Below are positions 44,767 through 53,931 of a DNA stretch of 64,000 nt, in pieces. Made by a program: the position numbers and the translations under genes. Origin of the DNA: Bacteroidota bacterium (GTDB lineage Bacteria > Bacteroidota > Bacteroidia > Flavobacteriales > Flavobacteriaceae); contig JAEYTL010000031.1 of assembly GCA_023434025.1 (NCBI GenBank), forward strand, positions 69,109 through 133,108, read 5' to 3'. Below the pieces are notes generated by a model, which saw nothing but the letters and a program-made list of their open reading frames with translations, did not search any database and was not told the origin of the DNA. Positions within the stretch are counted from its first letter, which is position 1; every line of letters starts with the position of its first letter.

Positions 44767-45396
44767 ATGTCCTTAAAGAAAGCTTATTTGATCGTCTTTA
44801 TCATCTTGTTAGTGGATCAGGTATCTAAACTATATATCAAAACCAATTTTGTTTTAGGAGAAGAAATCAAAGTTTTCGATTGGTTTCGCATTCATTTCAT
44901 TGAAAACGAAGGCATGGCCTGGGGTACCAAAATTCCGGGAGATTACGGGAAGTTATTTTTAACATTATTCCGTATTGTGGCCGTTTTCGGAATTGGCTAT
45001 TGGTTGTGGGACAGTGTTAAGAAACAGAGTTCAAATTATTTGATTGTAGCCGTTGCCTTAATCCTGGCCGGAGCATTCGGAAATATTATTGACAGTGTTT
45101 TTTATGGCGTGATTTTTAACGACAGCCACCATGCAGCTTCTACGCTATTCTCTGAAAACCCTTACGGAACCTGGTTTCACGGAAAAGTAGTGGATATGCT
45201 GTATTTTCCTATCTGGAAGGGAACGTTGCCGGAATGGCTTCCGGTTGTGGGCGGAAATTACTTTACCTTTTTTAATGCTATTTTTAACATTGCCGATATG
45301 GCTATTTCCACCGGTGTGGGTATCTTAATTATATTCAACAAAAAAGCATTCGGTACCCCTGCAAAAGAAACAGCAGCATCAGAAGAATTAGCATAA
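44767..45396 (+). CDS. lspA: Lipoprotein signal peptidase
   Basis: A 209-residue membrane protein with four segments that removes the signal peptide from prolipoproteins. Family motifs: DQVSKLYIK (17-25), ENEGMAWG (46-53), GAFGNIIDSVFYG (102-114), KVVDMLYFP (140-148) and FNIADMAI (173-180). Asp143 and Asp177 match the catalytic pair. A ~20-residue insert (FNDSHHAASTLFSENPYG, 117-134) makes it longer than the E. coli enzyme, as in other Bacteroidota. Several lipoproteins in this window are likely substrates. Confidence 0.95.
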   Translation: MSLKKAYLIVFIILLVDQVSKLYIKTNFVLGEEIKVFDWFRIHFIENEGMAWGTKIPGDYGKLFLTLFRIVAVFGIGYWLWDSVKKQSSNYLIVAVALILAGAFGNIIDSVFYGVIFNDSHHAASTLFSENPYGTWFHGKVVDMLYFPIWKGTLPEWLPVVGGNYFTFFNAIFNIADMAISTGVGILIIFNKKAFGTPAKETAASEELA

Positions 45397-45415
45397 CCCT
45401 CCGGAATAAACAGAA

Positions 45416-45458
45416 AAAAAATCTTTCAAAGAATCAGAATTTCTTTGAAAGATTTTTT
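45416..45458. terminator. Bidirectional terminator between lspA and the delta-60 gene
   Basis: An 18-bp perfect stem (45416-45433 with 45441-45458) around a 7-nt loop, with A-run on one side and T-run on the other: AAAAAATCTTTCAAAGAA pairing with its complement. Lies between two convergent genes. Confidence 0.9.
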
Positions 45459-45471
45459 AATAAAAAGGATG

Positions 45472-46899
45472 CTAATTAATCACTAATTTTATGGTTTCCG
45501 TCTGGTTTTCTCCTTGACACTGCAAAACGTAAATCCCTTTTGAAAATCCCGAAATATCGAGGGTGTTTTCACCGGAAGACAGTGAAAAAGAGGTCAGTTT
45601 TCTTCCGTTGCAATCAAAAAGTAAAAGATTGGTTGCTTCAGGAGCCTTTACCGTCAGGTTTGTGGTGGCCGGATTAGGGTAGTAAATAAATTCATCTTTT
45701 TTGTTTGCATTCACCGCCAGATTCTGATCGACCAGACGGGTTAATTTGGGGGTGTTAAAAAGATTTACACCATTGTAAGAATGAAAAGTACCCAGCACCA
45801 TTATTTTTCCGGAATTCAATTGGTCAGTTTTGGTCACATTGATGTTGGCATGACCGGTATAGAAACCGTATCCGAAATTATAGGAGGCGTTCTGTGTTCC
45901 GTCGCTGTTCAGAACAATAAGTCCGTTGGCAAGTGTGCCTGTGCCGTTGTAGTGAATCATATTGCCGCCAACCAGTGATGAGCCGTCATCCAGAAGGGTA
46001 ATATAACGGGTTCCGCCTCCAAATCCGGTACCAATGTTAAACGTAGCGTCTTTTTCACCATTCGGCATCAGCCGGATAATCCGGTTTGTTGAACCGCTTA
46101 AGGAAGGGGTCTGGATAAAATCGCCCACGGCAATGATTTTTCCGTCATCTTGTACGGCAACTTTATGGATGCGGTTCTGGTAGTAGCTTCCGGGAGTGAA
46201 TTCAGGGTCAACACTTCCGTTTGGCAACAGGCGGGTGATGCTTTTCTGCGAGACGTTTCCGTTGAAGCTGGAAAAGCTGCCGGCAACGATTATTTTTCCG
46301 TCCGGAAGAAGGTGCAGGTCATTGGTTTCAATGTTGGATCCATTCCCGGCATTGAACGAAGTGTCAACCGTTCCGTTTGAATTGAACCGGGCAACAGAGT
46401 TTCGGGTAGCACCGTTAATACTGTAAAAGTTCCCGCAGATAAGTATTTTTCCGTCACTTTGTATTTCGATGTCATTGATGGGATTGCTGGTTTGTACAGC
46501 CGAAAAACTGTCATCAATGTTTCCGTCGGGATGAAGGAGAACGAGTCCGCCTGCTGCATTGGGTAGTGAAGTGAGTTTAAAGGCTACAACTATTCTGCCG
46601 TCGGTCAGGGCTTTGAGCCGGTTGACAAATTTATCGTGCAGGAACGGGTCTGCACTGAATTCCGAATCAATTCCGCCATCCGGCATTAACCGGACCAGTC
46701 GTTTGGCTTCGGTGTTATTCAGGTAATCAAATCCACCCGATACCAATAGCTTGTTGTCCGGGAGTTCAATGTAATAATCCGGGGTGACGTCAAAACCGTC
46801 GCCGATGTTGAACGTTGCATCTTTTACGTAGTTTTGAGAAAAACTACTCATCACCAGCATTGTGTTGATTAAAAAGAGAAAATAATTTTTTGAGTTCAT
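45472..46899 (-). CDS. T9SS-secreted delta-60 repeat protein
   Basis: A 475-residue protein with signal peptide (NTMLVMSSFSQ), six or seven delta-60 repeats of about 50-60 residues (LLPDGKIIVAGSFSSFNG, IQSDGKILICGNFYSING, RLMPNGEKDATFNIGTG) that form a propeller, and a T9SS type A tail (YYPNPATTNLTVKAPE, ending KLVIN). Surface-exposed or secreted; no activity can be assigned. Confidence 0.9.
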   Translation of the reverse strand: MNSKNYFLFLINTMLVMSSFSQNYVKDATFNIGDGFDVTPDYYIELPDNKLLVSGGFDYLNNTEAKRLVRLMPDGGIDSEFSADPFLHDKFVNRLKALTDGRIVVAFKLTSLPNAAGGLVLLHPDGNIDDSFSAVQTSNPINDIEIQSDGKILICGNFYSINGATRNSVARFNSNGTVDTSFNAGNGSNIETNDLHLLPDGKIIVAGSFSSFNGNVSQKSITRLLPNGSVDPEFTPGSYYQNRIHKVAVQDDGKIIAVGDFIQTPSLSGSTNRIIRLMPNGEKDATFNIGTGFGGGTRYITLLDDGSSLVGGNMIHYNGTGTLANGLIVLNSDGTQNASYNFGYGFYTGHANINVTKTDQLNSGKIMVLGTFHSYNGVNLFNTPKLTRLVDQNLAVNANKKDEFIYYPNPATTNLTVKAPEATNLLLFDCNGRKLTSFSLSSGENTLDISGFSKGIYVLQCQGENQTETIKLVIN

Positions 46900-46971
46900 C
46901 GTTTATTTTTTTAGGATTTAGGATGAACAAATTTTAAAAACAGATGGTTTGCCGGCAATACGGCATCTGCC

Positions 46972-47547
46972 TTATTTTGTCAGGCGGAAGTCAAAAACTG
47001 TTTCAGGCGTAACACAAAAATCAAGCTTGATATCGTTTGGAGCAACGTCTTCTATTTTTTCTTCCGGTTCAAAAAAAGATAATCCGATTTTTAAGGTTTC
47101 GGGTTTGCATTCGGCCAAAAAACGGTCGTAAAACCCTTTTCCGTAGCCAACCCGGTGACCGTGTGTGTCAAAAGCCAGTAACGGAACAAAAACCACTTCG
47201 ATGTTAGCGACCGGAACTTCCAGGCCATTCACCGGCTCCGGAATATTGTACTCGTTTTTTCTGATCCGGGTATTATCCGTCAACAGAAAATGAGTCATTT
47301 CTCCGGTGGTAAAATCACTTTTCGAAATCACGGTTTCTTTATCTTTTCCGGCCAAGATCTGCAGGATAAATTCAGTGTCAATTTCTTTTTGCTCTGCAAT
47401 GGTTAAAAAAAGGTGGTAGTAGGTCTTTTCCCAAATGGCCAGCCGAAGCAGTTGATTGGCAATGGCCATGCTTTTTTCTTCAATCACTTGTGGCGAAAGG
47501 GCGGATCGGAGTGTTTTGTAACGCAACCGGAGTTCTTTTTTAAACAT
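46972..47547 (-). CDS. 5-formyltetrahydrofolate cyclo-ligase
   Basis: A 191-residue protein with the family core FVPLLAFDTHGHRVGYGKGFYDRFL, which holds the ATP/folate-binding glycine and Arg/Lys residues, and the N-terminal basic helix KKELRLRYKTLRSAL. It converts 5-formyl-THF to 5,10-methenyl-THF. Typical length. Its neighbour upstream is noncoding DNA. Confidence 0.93.
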   Translation of the reverse strand: MFKKELRLRYKTLRSALSPQVIEEKSMAIANQLLRLAIWEKTYYHLFLTIAEQKEIDTEFILQILAGKDKETVISKSDFTTGEMTHFLLTDNTRIRKNEYNIPEPVNGLEVPVANIEVVFVPLLAFDTHGHRVGYGKGFYDRFLAECKPETLKIGLSFFEPEEKIEDVAPNDIKLDFCVTPETVFDFRLTK

Positions 47548-47642
47548 ATGCCGAAGCTTTTAATTCGGTTATAAAAATAGTTAAAATACCCGTGTGCATT
47601 ATCATTAAAAACGTAACATATTGTTTTACAGTTAATTGTTTT

Positions 47643-47792
47643 TTAGCCACAGATGCACAGATACAAAATCAAAAAATAATTTAAAAAATCAAGTACAGAT
47701 TACACGGATATTGAAAACTTTGCATTCGATTAAAACTGTGAAATATAATTTTCCGGATAAAAATATAAAAAAATCTGTGCATCTGTGGCTAA
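47643..47792. repeat. Inverted-repeat element (20-bp perfect arms)
   Basis: TTAGCCACAGATGCACAGAT (47643-47662) is repeated as a perfect reverse complement at 47773-47792, enclosing 110 nt of AT-rich DNA with a TTACACGGAT stretch. Total 150 bp, no ORF. It looks like one copy of a dispersed flavobacterial intergenic element, MITE-like in shape. Confidence 0.6.
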
Positions 47793-47803
47793 CTAATAAT
47801 GCA

Positions 47804-48106
47804 CTACGGGTTTAAATGTTCGGGCTCTACATGACGCATGACCACAATTTTATACGATTTGTTGTCCTGTAAATAAGATTGGCATACGAGTTTAAAGCGA
47901 TTGGCTATTGCTGGCGGGTTTACTATGAACGTTTGCAAAGTGTGACTTTTTTGAGAAACGGAGCATGATCATAAAAACACTTTTCCGTCTAATTTGGAGG
48001 CCGGAAAGCCTAAGGAAATGTCTTTTGAAAAATTGACGTTTTCCGAAAGAGCATTTTTAATTCGGGTCATTTTTTCCTGAGGAGTATATTTTTTCCAATA
48101 CATCAT
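47804..48106 (-). pseudogene. Remnant of a PLP-dependent decarboxylase/aminotransferase gene
   Basis: From ATG 48106 (or 48103) a reading frame gives MYWKKYTPQEKMTRIKNALS... followed by KDISLGFPASKLDGKVF, then stops at 47969. In the next frame the same DNA reads FYDHAPFLKK, and a further frame reads LQTFIVNP and then KSYKIVVMRHVEPEHL to a stop at 47804. From memory these pieces resemble the N-terminal ~60 and the C-terminal ~30 residues of a flavobacterial pyridoxal-dependent decarboxylase family, joined by a large internal deletion with at least two frameshifts. Family recognition is tentative; decay is clear. Confidence 0.5.
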
Positions 48107-48177
48107 AATCAAAATGTTTTGGCAAAACTACACGGTTTAACAGAAAGGAAATATGATAAATGTTAGTTCCTTTTCTG

Positions 48178-48208
48178 TTGCATGCTGCTTTTTTTACTGA
48201 TATATTTG
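48178..48208 (+). promoter_or_regulatory. uvrC promoter
   Basis: TTG (48178-48180), a 20-nt spacer and TATATTTG (48201-48208) match the phylum consensus well. The ATG begins at 48213, only 4 nt after the -7 element, so the mRNA may be leaderless. Confidence 0.6.
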
Positions 48209-48212
48209 TACA

Positions 48213-50012
48213 ATGCAGACCAATTTGTTAGAACTCCAGCTTCAAACCCTTCCGGACAGTCCGGGAGTTTATCAGTATTTTGATAAGGACGGAAAAATTC
48301 TGTATGTGGGGAAGGCCAAGAATTTGAAAAAACGGGTTTCTTCTTATTTTACAAAGTCGCACGATAACTACAAAACGGCTGTGCTGGTTAAGAAAATTGC
48401 AGAGATCAGGCATATTGTGGTGACTTCTGAGCAGGATGCTCTTTTGCTTGAAAATAACCTGATAAAAAAACTGCAGCCCCGGTATAATATCAATCTGAAA
48501 GACGACAAGACCTATCCGTGGATCTGCATTAAAAAAGAACCGTTCTCACGCATTTTTCCCACCCGTAAGATGATTAAGGACGGCTCGGAATATTTTGGTC
48601 CCTATACCAATTTTAAAACGGTAAATACCTTGTTGGATTTAATCAAAGAATTATATCCGTTGCGGACATGTCATTACGATTTAAGCGAAAATAATATCCG
48701 GAATCACAAATACAAAGTTTGCTTAGAATACCATATCGGCAACTGCAAAGGCCCGTGTGAGGGATTGGAAACCTTAGAAGACTATCAGAATCAGGTGGAT
48801 GCCATCCGCGAAATTTTAAAAGGAAACTTCAAAGACAGTTTAAAGGCATTTAAACAAAAAATGAATGCATTTGCCCGGGAGATGGCGTTTGAAGAAGCTC
48901 AAAAGATCAAAGAAAAAATAGACATTTTAGAGAACTATCAGGCTAAATCTACCATTCTCAATCCTAAAATTTCAAACATCGATGTGTTTTCCATTGTGTC
49001 GGATGAAACCATGGCGTATGTCAATTTTCTTCAAATTGCTCACGGAGCCATTATCCGTTCACATACGTTAGAAATGAAAAAGAAACTGGATGAAACGGAC
49101 GAAGAGTTGCTGGAATTGGCCGTGGTAGAACTTCGGGAGCGTTTTCACCTTACTTCCAAAGAGCTTATCCTCCCGTTTGAACTTGATTTCGGCGATAAAA
49201 TTAAAGTCACCGTTCCACAGTTAGGCGACAAAAAACAAATTCTCGAACTCTCGCAACGCAACGCCAAATACCATCGGCTGGAACAGTTAAAACAAATTCA
49301 AATCGTAGATCCGGAACGGCATACCAACCGGATTATGGCTCAAATGCAAAAAGATTTACGTCTTTCGGTTGAACCCCGGCACATTGAATGTTTTGATAAT
49401 TCGAACATTCAGGGAACAAATCCCGTAGCCGCCTGTGTGGTGTTTAAAGACGGAAAACCCAGCAAAAAAGATTACCGCCATTTCAACATCAAAACCGTAG
49501 AAGGACCTAATGACTTTGCTTCGATGGAAGAAGTGGTGTACCGCCGCTATAAACGACTTTTAGACGAACAGCAACCGCTGCCGCAACTGATCATTATCGA
49601 TGGCGGAAAAGGACAGTTGTCCTCTGCCCTGAAAAGCCTGGATGATTTGGGTTTACGCGGAAAAATTGCCATTATAGGTATTGCCAAACGGCTTGAAGAG
49701 CTGTTTTATCCGGGTGATTCAGTGCCACTGTACCTGGATAAAAAATCGGAAACGCTCAAAATCATTCAGCAATTGCGAAATGAAGCTCACCGGTTTGGCA
49801 TCACACACCACCGGGACAAGCGGAGTAAATCAGCTTTGCAGACTTCGCTCGAAACCATTCCCGGCATTGGCGAAAAAACGATGATTACGTTATTAAAGCA
49901 TTTTAAAAGTGTTAAAAGATTGGCTTTGGCTACCGAAAGTGAAATTTCTGAAGTGATTGGTGCATCAAAAGCAAAAAAAATTCACGAATTTTACCAAAAC
50001 ATATCAAACTAA
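48213..50012 (+). CDS. uvrC: Excinuclease ABC subunit UvrC
   Basis: A 599-residue nucleotide-excision-repair nuclease that makes both incisions around a lesion. Domains in order: GIY-YIG nuclease (SPGVYQYFDKDGKILYVGKAKNLKKR, about 16-95), Cys-containing region, UVR motif (about 200-240, FEEAQKIKEKID), RNase H-like nuclease (ECFDNSNIQGTNPVAACVVF, about 390-500, with DGGKGQLSSA) and the C-terminal HhH pair (TIPGIGEKTMITLLKHF). Full length. The downstream patatin gene follows 7 nt after the stop. Confidence 0.97.
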   Translation: MQTNLLELQLQTLPDSPGVYQYFDKDGKILYVGKAKNLKKRVSSYFTKSHDNYKTAVLVKKIAEIRHIVVTSEQDALLLENNLIKKLQPRYNINLKDDKTYPWICIKKEPFSRIFPTRKMIKDGSEYFGPYTNFKTVNTLLDLIKELYPLRTCHYDLSENNIRNHKYKVCLEYHIGNCKGPCEGLETLEDYQNQVDAIREILKGNFKDSLKAFKQKMNAFAREMAFEEAQKIKEKIDILENYQAKSTILNPKISNIDVFSIVSDETMAYVNFLQIAHGAIIRSHTLEMKKKLDETDEELLELAVVELRERFHLTSKELILPFELDFGDKIKVTVPQLGDKKQILELSQRNAKYHRLEQLKQIQIVDPERHTNRIMAQMQKDLRLSVEPRHIECFDNSNIQGTNPVAACVVFKDGKPSKKDYRHFNIKTVEGPNDFASMEEVVYRRYKRLLDEQQPLPQLIIIDGGKGQLSSALKSLDDLGLRGKIAIIGIAKRLEELFYPGDSVPLYLDKKSETLKIIQQLRNEAHRFGITHHRDKRSKSALQTSLETIPGIGEKTMITLLKHFKSVKRLALATESEISEVIGASKAKKIHEFYQNISN

Positions 50013-50019
50013 TACAATT

Positions 50020-52329
50020 TTGAAGCGAATCGTTTCCACTTTTTTGGTTTCCGTTTTCCTGTTTTCGCCGCTATCGCTCCACTACGTTGCGAGGATAACG
50101 CCAAAAAGAGGGCTTGGAAGGATTTGTCTTTTGTTGTTGTTAATCCTGACTTTTTATACCGCCAAAGCCCAGGATTCCGTTCCAAAAAAACCAAAAATCG
50201 GGTTGGTGTTGAGCGGTGGTGGAGCAAAAGGATTGGCTCATATCGGAGTGCTCAAAGTGATAGAAGAAGCCGGTGTAAAAATCGATTATATCGGCGGAAC
50301 CAGTATGGGAGCCATCGTTGGCGGATTATATGCTTCGGGCTATACGGCTGCCCAGCTGGACAGTATTTTTAACCATACGGATTATGATGCGGTGATTCAG
50401 GATTTTATTCCCCGCTCTTCCAAAAATTTTTACGAAAAAGCCAATGATGAGCGGTATGCCGTGACCTTGCCGTTTGATAAGTTTAAAATCGGTATTCCGA
50501 CGGCCTTGTCCAAAGGACTGTATAATTATAATATGATTACCCGTTTAACCGCTCCAGTCAGACACGAACGGGACTTTAAAAAGCTGCCGATCCCCTTTTT
50601 GTGTATTGCCACCAATATTGAAACCGGACAGGAAGTAGTGCTGGATCAAGGGTTTCTGGCTCAGTCTATTCTGGCCAGCGGGGCTTTCCCTTCGTTGTAT
50701 TCGCCCGTTATCATAGATGGGAAATACCTCATAGATGGCGGAGTTGTTAATAATTATCCGCTTGATGAAGTGAAAAAAATGGGAGCCGATATCATCATAG
50801 GTGTTGATGTGCAGGATGATTTAAAAGATCGTGAATCCCTGAAGGATGCTACCCGTATTCTGGTTCAGATTTCGAATTTGCAGATGATTCAGAAAATGCA
50901 GCAAAAGAGGGAAATGACCGATGTTTATATCCGGCCCAATGTGGAAGAGTTTTCGGTAATTTCGTTTGACAAAGGCACTAAAATTATAGAAAGCGGCAGA
51001 GAAGCTGCTCTGCGTGTTGTTGAACAACTGCATCAGCTGAGTACTTCCTATCAAAAACAAAAAACAATTGTTCCATTGACTGAAAGAGACAGTTTGTTTG
51101 TTTCGGCCATTACCCATACGCCACTCGATAATTATACCCGGGCTTATATCGTGGGCAAACTGCGGTTTAAGGCCGGGAAAAAAATCAGTTTCTCCCAGTT
51201 AAAACAGGGCATTGAAAACCTTAGTGCCACACAAAATTTCGGATTTATTAATTATACTATTGAAAAAGACATAGAAGGTGGAGGTGACCGTATCCACCTA
51301 AACTTAACGGAAAACCCGTATAAGGCTTTTTTGAAGCTGGGTTTGCATTACGACGGGTTGTTCAAAAGCGGTATTTTGGTCAATTTTACCCAAAAGAAAA
51401 TGTTGTTCAAAAACGATATCCTTTCTGCTGATGTGGTGTTGGGTGACAACTTCAGGTATTATTTAGACTATTATGTGGATAACGGATTCTATTGGAGTTT
51501 TGGCATCAAGTCCCGTTTTACCGGTTTTAACCGGAATGTAACCACCGATTTCAGCCAGGGCGTCTTGTTTACCTCACCGGATGTGAATTCCATTAATGTA
51601 AATTTTTCTGACTTTACAAACCAGATTTACATGCAGACTGTTTTTATTCAGAAGTTTGTGGTAGCCGGCGGGTTAGAATACAAACACCTTAAACTAAAAT
51701 CAGAAACCTTAAATACCGGAAATCCGATCATTGAAAACAGTGACTATCTGAGTGCTTTCGGGTATTTAAAATATGACACGTTTGACAACAAATACTTTCC
51801 AAAGAGCGGATGGTTTTTTAACGGAGATGTACAGGCATTTCTGTTTTCTTCCAATTATACCAATACGTTCAATAATTTTTCCATTCTTAAGGCCGAAGCC
51901 GGGATGGCACAAAAATTATTTAACAGAACCACTCTTTTACTTCAAACGGATGGCGGGGTTAGTGTTGGCGAACAAACTGTTCCGTTTTTTAATTTTGTTT
52001 TCGGCGGGTATGGTTTTTATCCGGTAAACAACTTCAAACCTTTTTACGGCTATGACTTTTTGAGTTTTGCCGGAAACAGTTATGTCAAGGCCATGTTTCA
52101 ACTGGATTATGAAATTTTTAAAAAGAATCACCTTAATTTTTCGGCCAATTTTGCCAATGCGGGAGATAAAATTTTTGAAACCGACGAATGGCTGACCAAA
52201 CCAACTTATACCGGTTATGGCTTTGGCTATGGTCTGGAAACCATTTTTGGTCCGGTAGAGATTAAGCACAGCTGGTCACCGGAAACCAAAGACCACCACA
52301 CATGGTTCAGTGTAGGTTTTTGGTTTTAA
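50020..52329 (+). CDS. Patatin-like phospholipase with C-terminal beta-barrel
   Basis: A 769-residue protein if TTG 50020 is the start; no ATG exists before the catalytic core. The patatin domain has the oxyanion SGGGAKG and nucleophile GTSMGAI (Ser95), and DGGVVNNYP supplies the catalytic Asp. After it come a POTRA-like segment and a Bam/PlpD-type barrel (KAFLKLGLHYDGLFKSGILVNFTQKK to the final WFSVGFWF). This is the layout of type Vd autotransporter-like outer-membrane lipases. The N-terminus is odd: two hydrophobic stretches, separated by a basic link, before AKAQ. It follows uvrC by 7 nt. Confidence 0.88.
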   Translation: MKRIVSTFLVSVFLFSPLSLHYVARITPKRGLGRICLLLLLILTFYTAKAQDSVPKKPKIGLVLSGGGAKGLAHIGVLKVIEEAGVKIDYIGGTSMGAIVGGLYASGYTAAQLDSIFNHTDYDAVIQDFIPRSSKNFYEKANDERYAVTLPFDKFKIGIPTALSKGLYNYNMITRLTAPVRHERDFKKLPIPFLCIATNIETGQEVVLDQGFLAQSILASGAFPSLYSPVIIDGKYLIDGGVVNNYPLDEVKKMGADIIIGVDVQDDLKDRESLKDATRILVQISNLQMIQKMQQKREMTDVYIRPNVEEFSVISFDKGTKIIESGREAALRVVEQLHQLSTSYQKQKTIVPLTERDSLFVSAITHTPLDNYTRAYIVGKLRFKAGKKISFSQLKQGIENLSATQNFGFINYTIEKDIEGGGDRIHLNLTENPYKAFLKLGLHYDGLFKSGILVNFTQKKMLFKNDILSADVVLGDNFRYYLDYYVDNGFYWSFGIKSRFTGFNRNVTTDFSQGVLFTSPDVNSINVNFSDFTNQIYMQTVFIQKFVVAGGLEYKHLKLKSETLNTGNPIIENSDYLSAFGYLKYDTFDNKYFPKSGWFFNGDVQAFLFSSNYTNTFNNFSILKAEAGMAQKLFNRTTLLLQTDGGVSVGEQTVPFFNFVFGGYGFYPVNNFKPFYGYDFLSFAGNSYVKAMFQLDYEIFKKNHLNFSANFANAGDKIFETDEWLTKPTYTGYGFGYGLETIFGPVEIKHSWSPETKDHHTWFSVGFWF

Positions 52330-52387
52330 TTGTGTTGTATTCAAATTTTTACGATATTTGTGTTATATTTTAGTAAAATCATAAAAA

Positions 52388-52468
52388 ATGGTTGTGATTC
52401 TTGGTTTTTTAGTGGCTTTTAGTCTTGGCATTATTGTGGGCGTTAACATCAGGAAAAACCAGAACTAA
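52388..52468 (+). CDS. 26-residue small membrane protein (candidate)
   Basis: ATG 52388 to TAA 52468 encodes MVVILGFLVAFSLGIIVGVN followed by IRKNQN: a single hydrophobic helix and a basic tail, as in many real small membrane proteins. A near-consensus -7 element (GATATTTG, one mismatch) lies shortly upstream. Too short for certainty. Confidence 0.4.
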   Translation: MVVILGFLVAFSLGIIVGVNIRKNQN

Positions 52469-52631
52469 CCTCAGATAATTTTCAGAATGAATGCTTTTTG
52501 GCCCGGATTATTAGACTACCTTCAGTTCCTTATCAAACGGAATCCGGAATGATTTGATGTGGTAGTTGACCGATGAGTCAATTAGCCGATGTATCCACAG
52601 GACTTCAATTGTTTAATTAAAATTCAAAAAG

Positions 52632-53786
52632 ATGCCATTTTATCATCAATTAGGAGCAATTCCTCCCAAAAGGCACACCCAGTTTCGCAAACCCGATGGG
52701 GAGTTGTATTATGAACAGCTTTTCGGGACGGTAGGTTTTGACGGGATGTATTCCAACATATACCATGTTCACCGGCCAACACAGGTGAAAGAAATCCGCG
52801 GGCAATATTCAGTGGCTCCGGCCATTGCCAAAGCCAATAATATGCAATCGTACAAGCTGCATGGTTTTGATGTTACGCCCGAAAAGGATTACCTGGACAG
52901 CCGTAAAATTGTGCTGACCAATGCGGATTGTCACATTACACTGGCAGCACCTCAAAACAGGACACAGGATTATTTTTATAAAAATACCGATTCAGACGAA
53001 CTGATTTTTATCCACAAAGGAAGCGGTAAGCTACGTACTTTTTTAGGGAACCTCGATTTTAAATACGGGGATTATTTATTGATTCCACGCGGAATTATCT
53101 ATAAAATCGATTTTGATACCGAAGACAACCGTCTGTTTATCGTAGAATCGAGAAGACCCATATACACACCCAAGAGGTACCGGAACTGGTTCGGACAGTT
53201 GTTGGAGCATTCGCCTTATTGCGAACGGGACTTACGCCGTCCCGCCGAACTGGAAACGTATGATGAAGTGGGCGATTTTATGATTAAAGTAAAGAAGAAG
53301 GACGAGATTTTTGAAATGATTTATGCCTCGCATCCGTTTGATGTGGTGGGTTATGACGGTTTTAATTATCCGTATGCTTTTTCCATTCACGATTTTGAAC
53401 CGATAACCGGTAGAATTCACCAGCCGCCACCGGTTCACCAGACATTTGAGACCGATGCGTTTGTGGTTTGTTCGTTTGTACCGCGGCTGTATGATTATCA
53501 CCCGCTTTCGATACCGGCACCGTATAATCACAGCAACATTGACAGCGATGAAGTATTGTATTATGTAGATGGGGACTTTATGAGCCGGAACGATGTGAAA
53601 CCCGGGAATATATCCCTGCATCCGGCAGGAATTCCGCACGGACCACATCCGGGAGCTTATGAACGCAGCATCGGAAAAACGGGAACCAAAGAGCTGGCCG
53701 TAATGGTTGATACCTTTAAACCGTTGATGGTTACAGACGAAGCAATGAAAGTGGCGGATGAAAAGTACTTTCAGTCGTGGCTTTGA
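52632..53786 (+). CDS. hmgA: Homogentisate 1,2-dioxygenase
   Basis: A 384-residue cupin dioxygenase that opens the ring of homogentisate to maleylacetoacetate in tyrosine/phenylalanine breakdown. Family signatures: DGMYSNIYHVHRPTQ, KGSGKLRTFLG and the C-terminal HPAGIPHGPHPGAYE. His300, Glu307 and His336 are the likely iron ligands. It is the short Bacteroidota form. hppD, the preceding step, is 600 nt downstream on the same strand; a frameshifted gene lies between. Confidence 0.95.
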   Translation: MPFYHQLGAIPPKRHTQFRKPDGELYYEQLFGTVGFDGMYSNIYHVHRPTQVKEIRGQYSVAPAIAKANNMQSYKLHGFDVTPEKDYLDSRKIVLTNADCHITLAAPQNRTQDYFYKNTDSDELIFIHKGSGKLRTFLGNLDFKYGDYLLIPRGIIYKIDFDTEDNRLFIVESRRPIYTPKRYRNWFGQLLEHSPYCERDLRRPAELETYDEVGDFMIKVKKKDEIFEMIYASHPFDVVGYDGFNYPYAFSIHDFEPITGRIHQPPPVHQTFETDAFVVCSFVPRLYDYHPLSIPAPYNHSNIDSDEVLYYVDGDFMSRNDVKPGNISLHPAGIPHGPHPGAYERSIGKTGTKELAVMVDTFKPLMVTDEAMKVADEKYFQSWL

Positions 53787-53890
53787 TAATGTGGCAATTA
53801 GTCAATGAGGGATAGTAGTAATGAAGATATTAGAAATTATATTTAAAAAAAGACATTAATAATTTAAAAACATTTGTAAACAAATCAGTC

Positions 53891-53918
53891 AATTGACACA
53901 TTGAAAAATTGACACATT
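53891..53918. repeat. AATTGACACATT direct repeats (left of four-helix-bundle gene)
   Basis: Two exact copies of AATTGACACATT at 53891-53902 and 53907-53918, 4 nt apart. Related units lie at 54344-54379 on the other side of the four-helix-bundle gene. Confidence 0.65.
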
Positions 53919-53931
53919 AATTCTATAAGCC

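Noticed and set aside
45472..46899. Periodic pattern suggesting a CRISPR-like or tandem DNA repeat
   Set aside because: The periodicity is at protein level (delta-60 repeats), with diverged DNA and no spacers.
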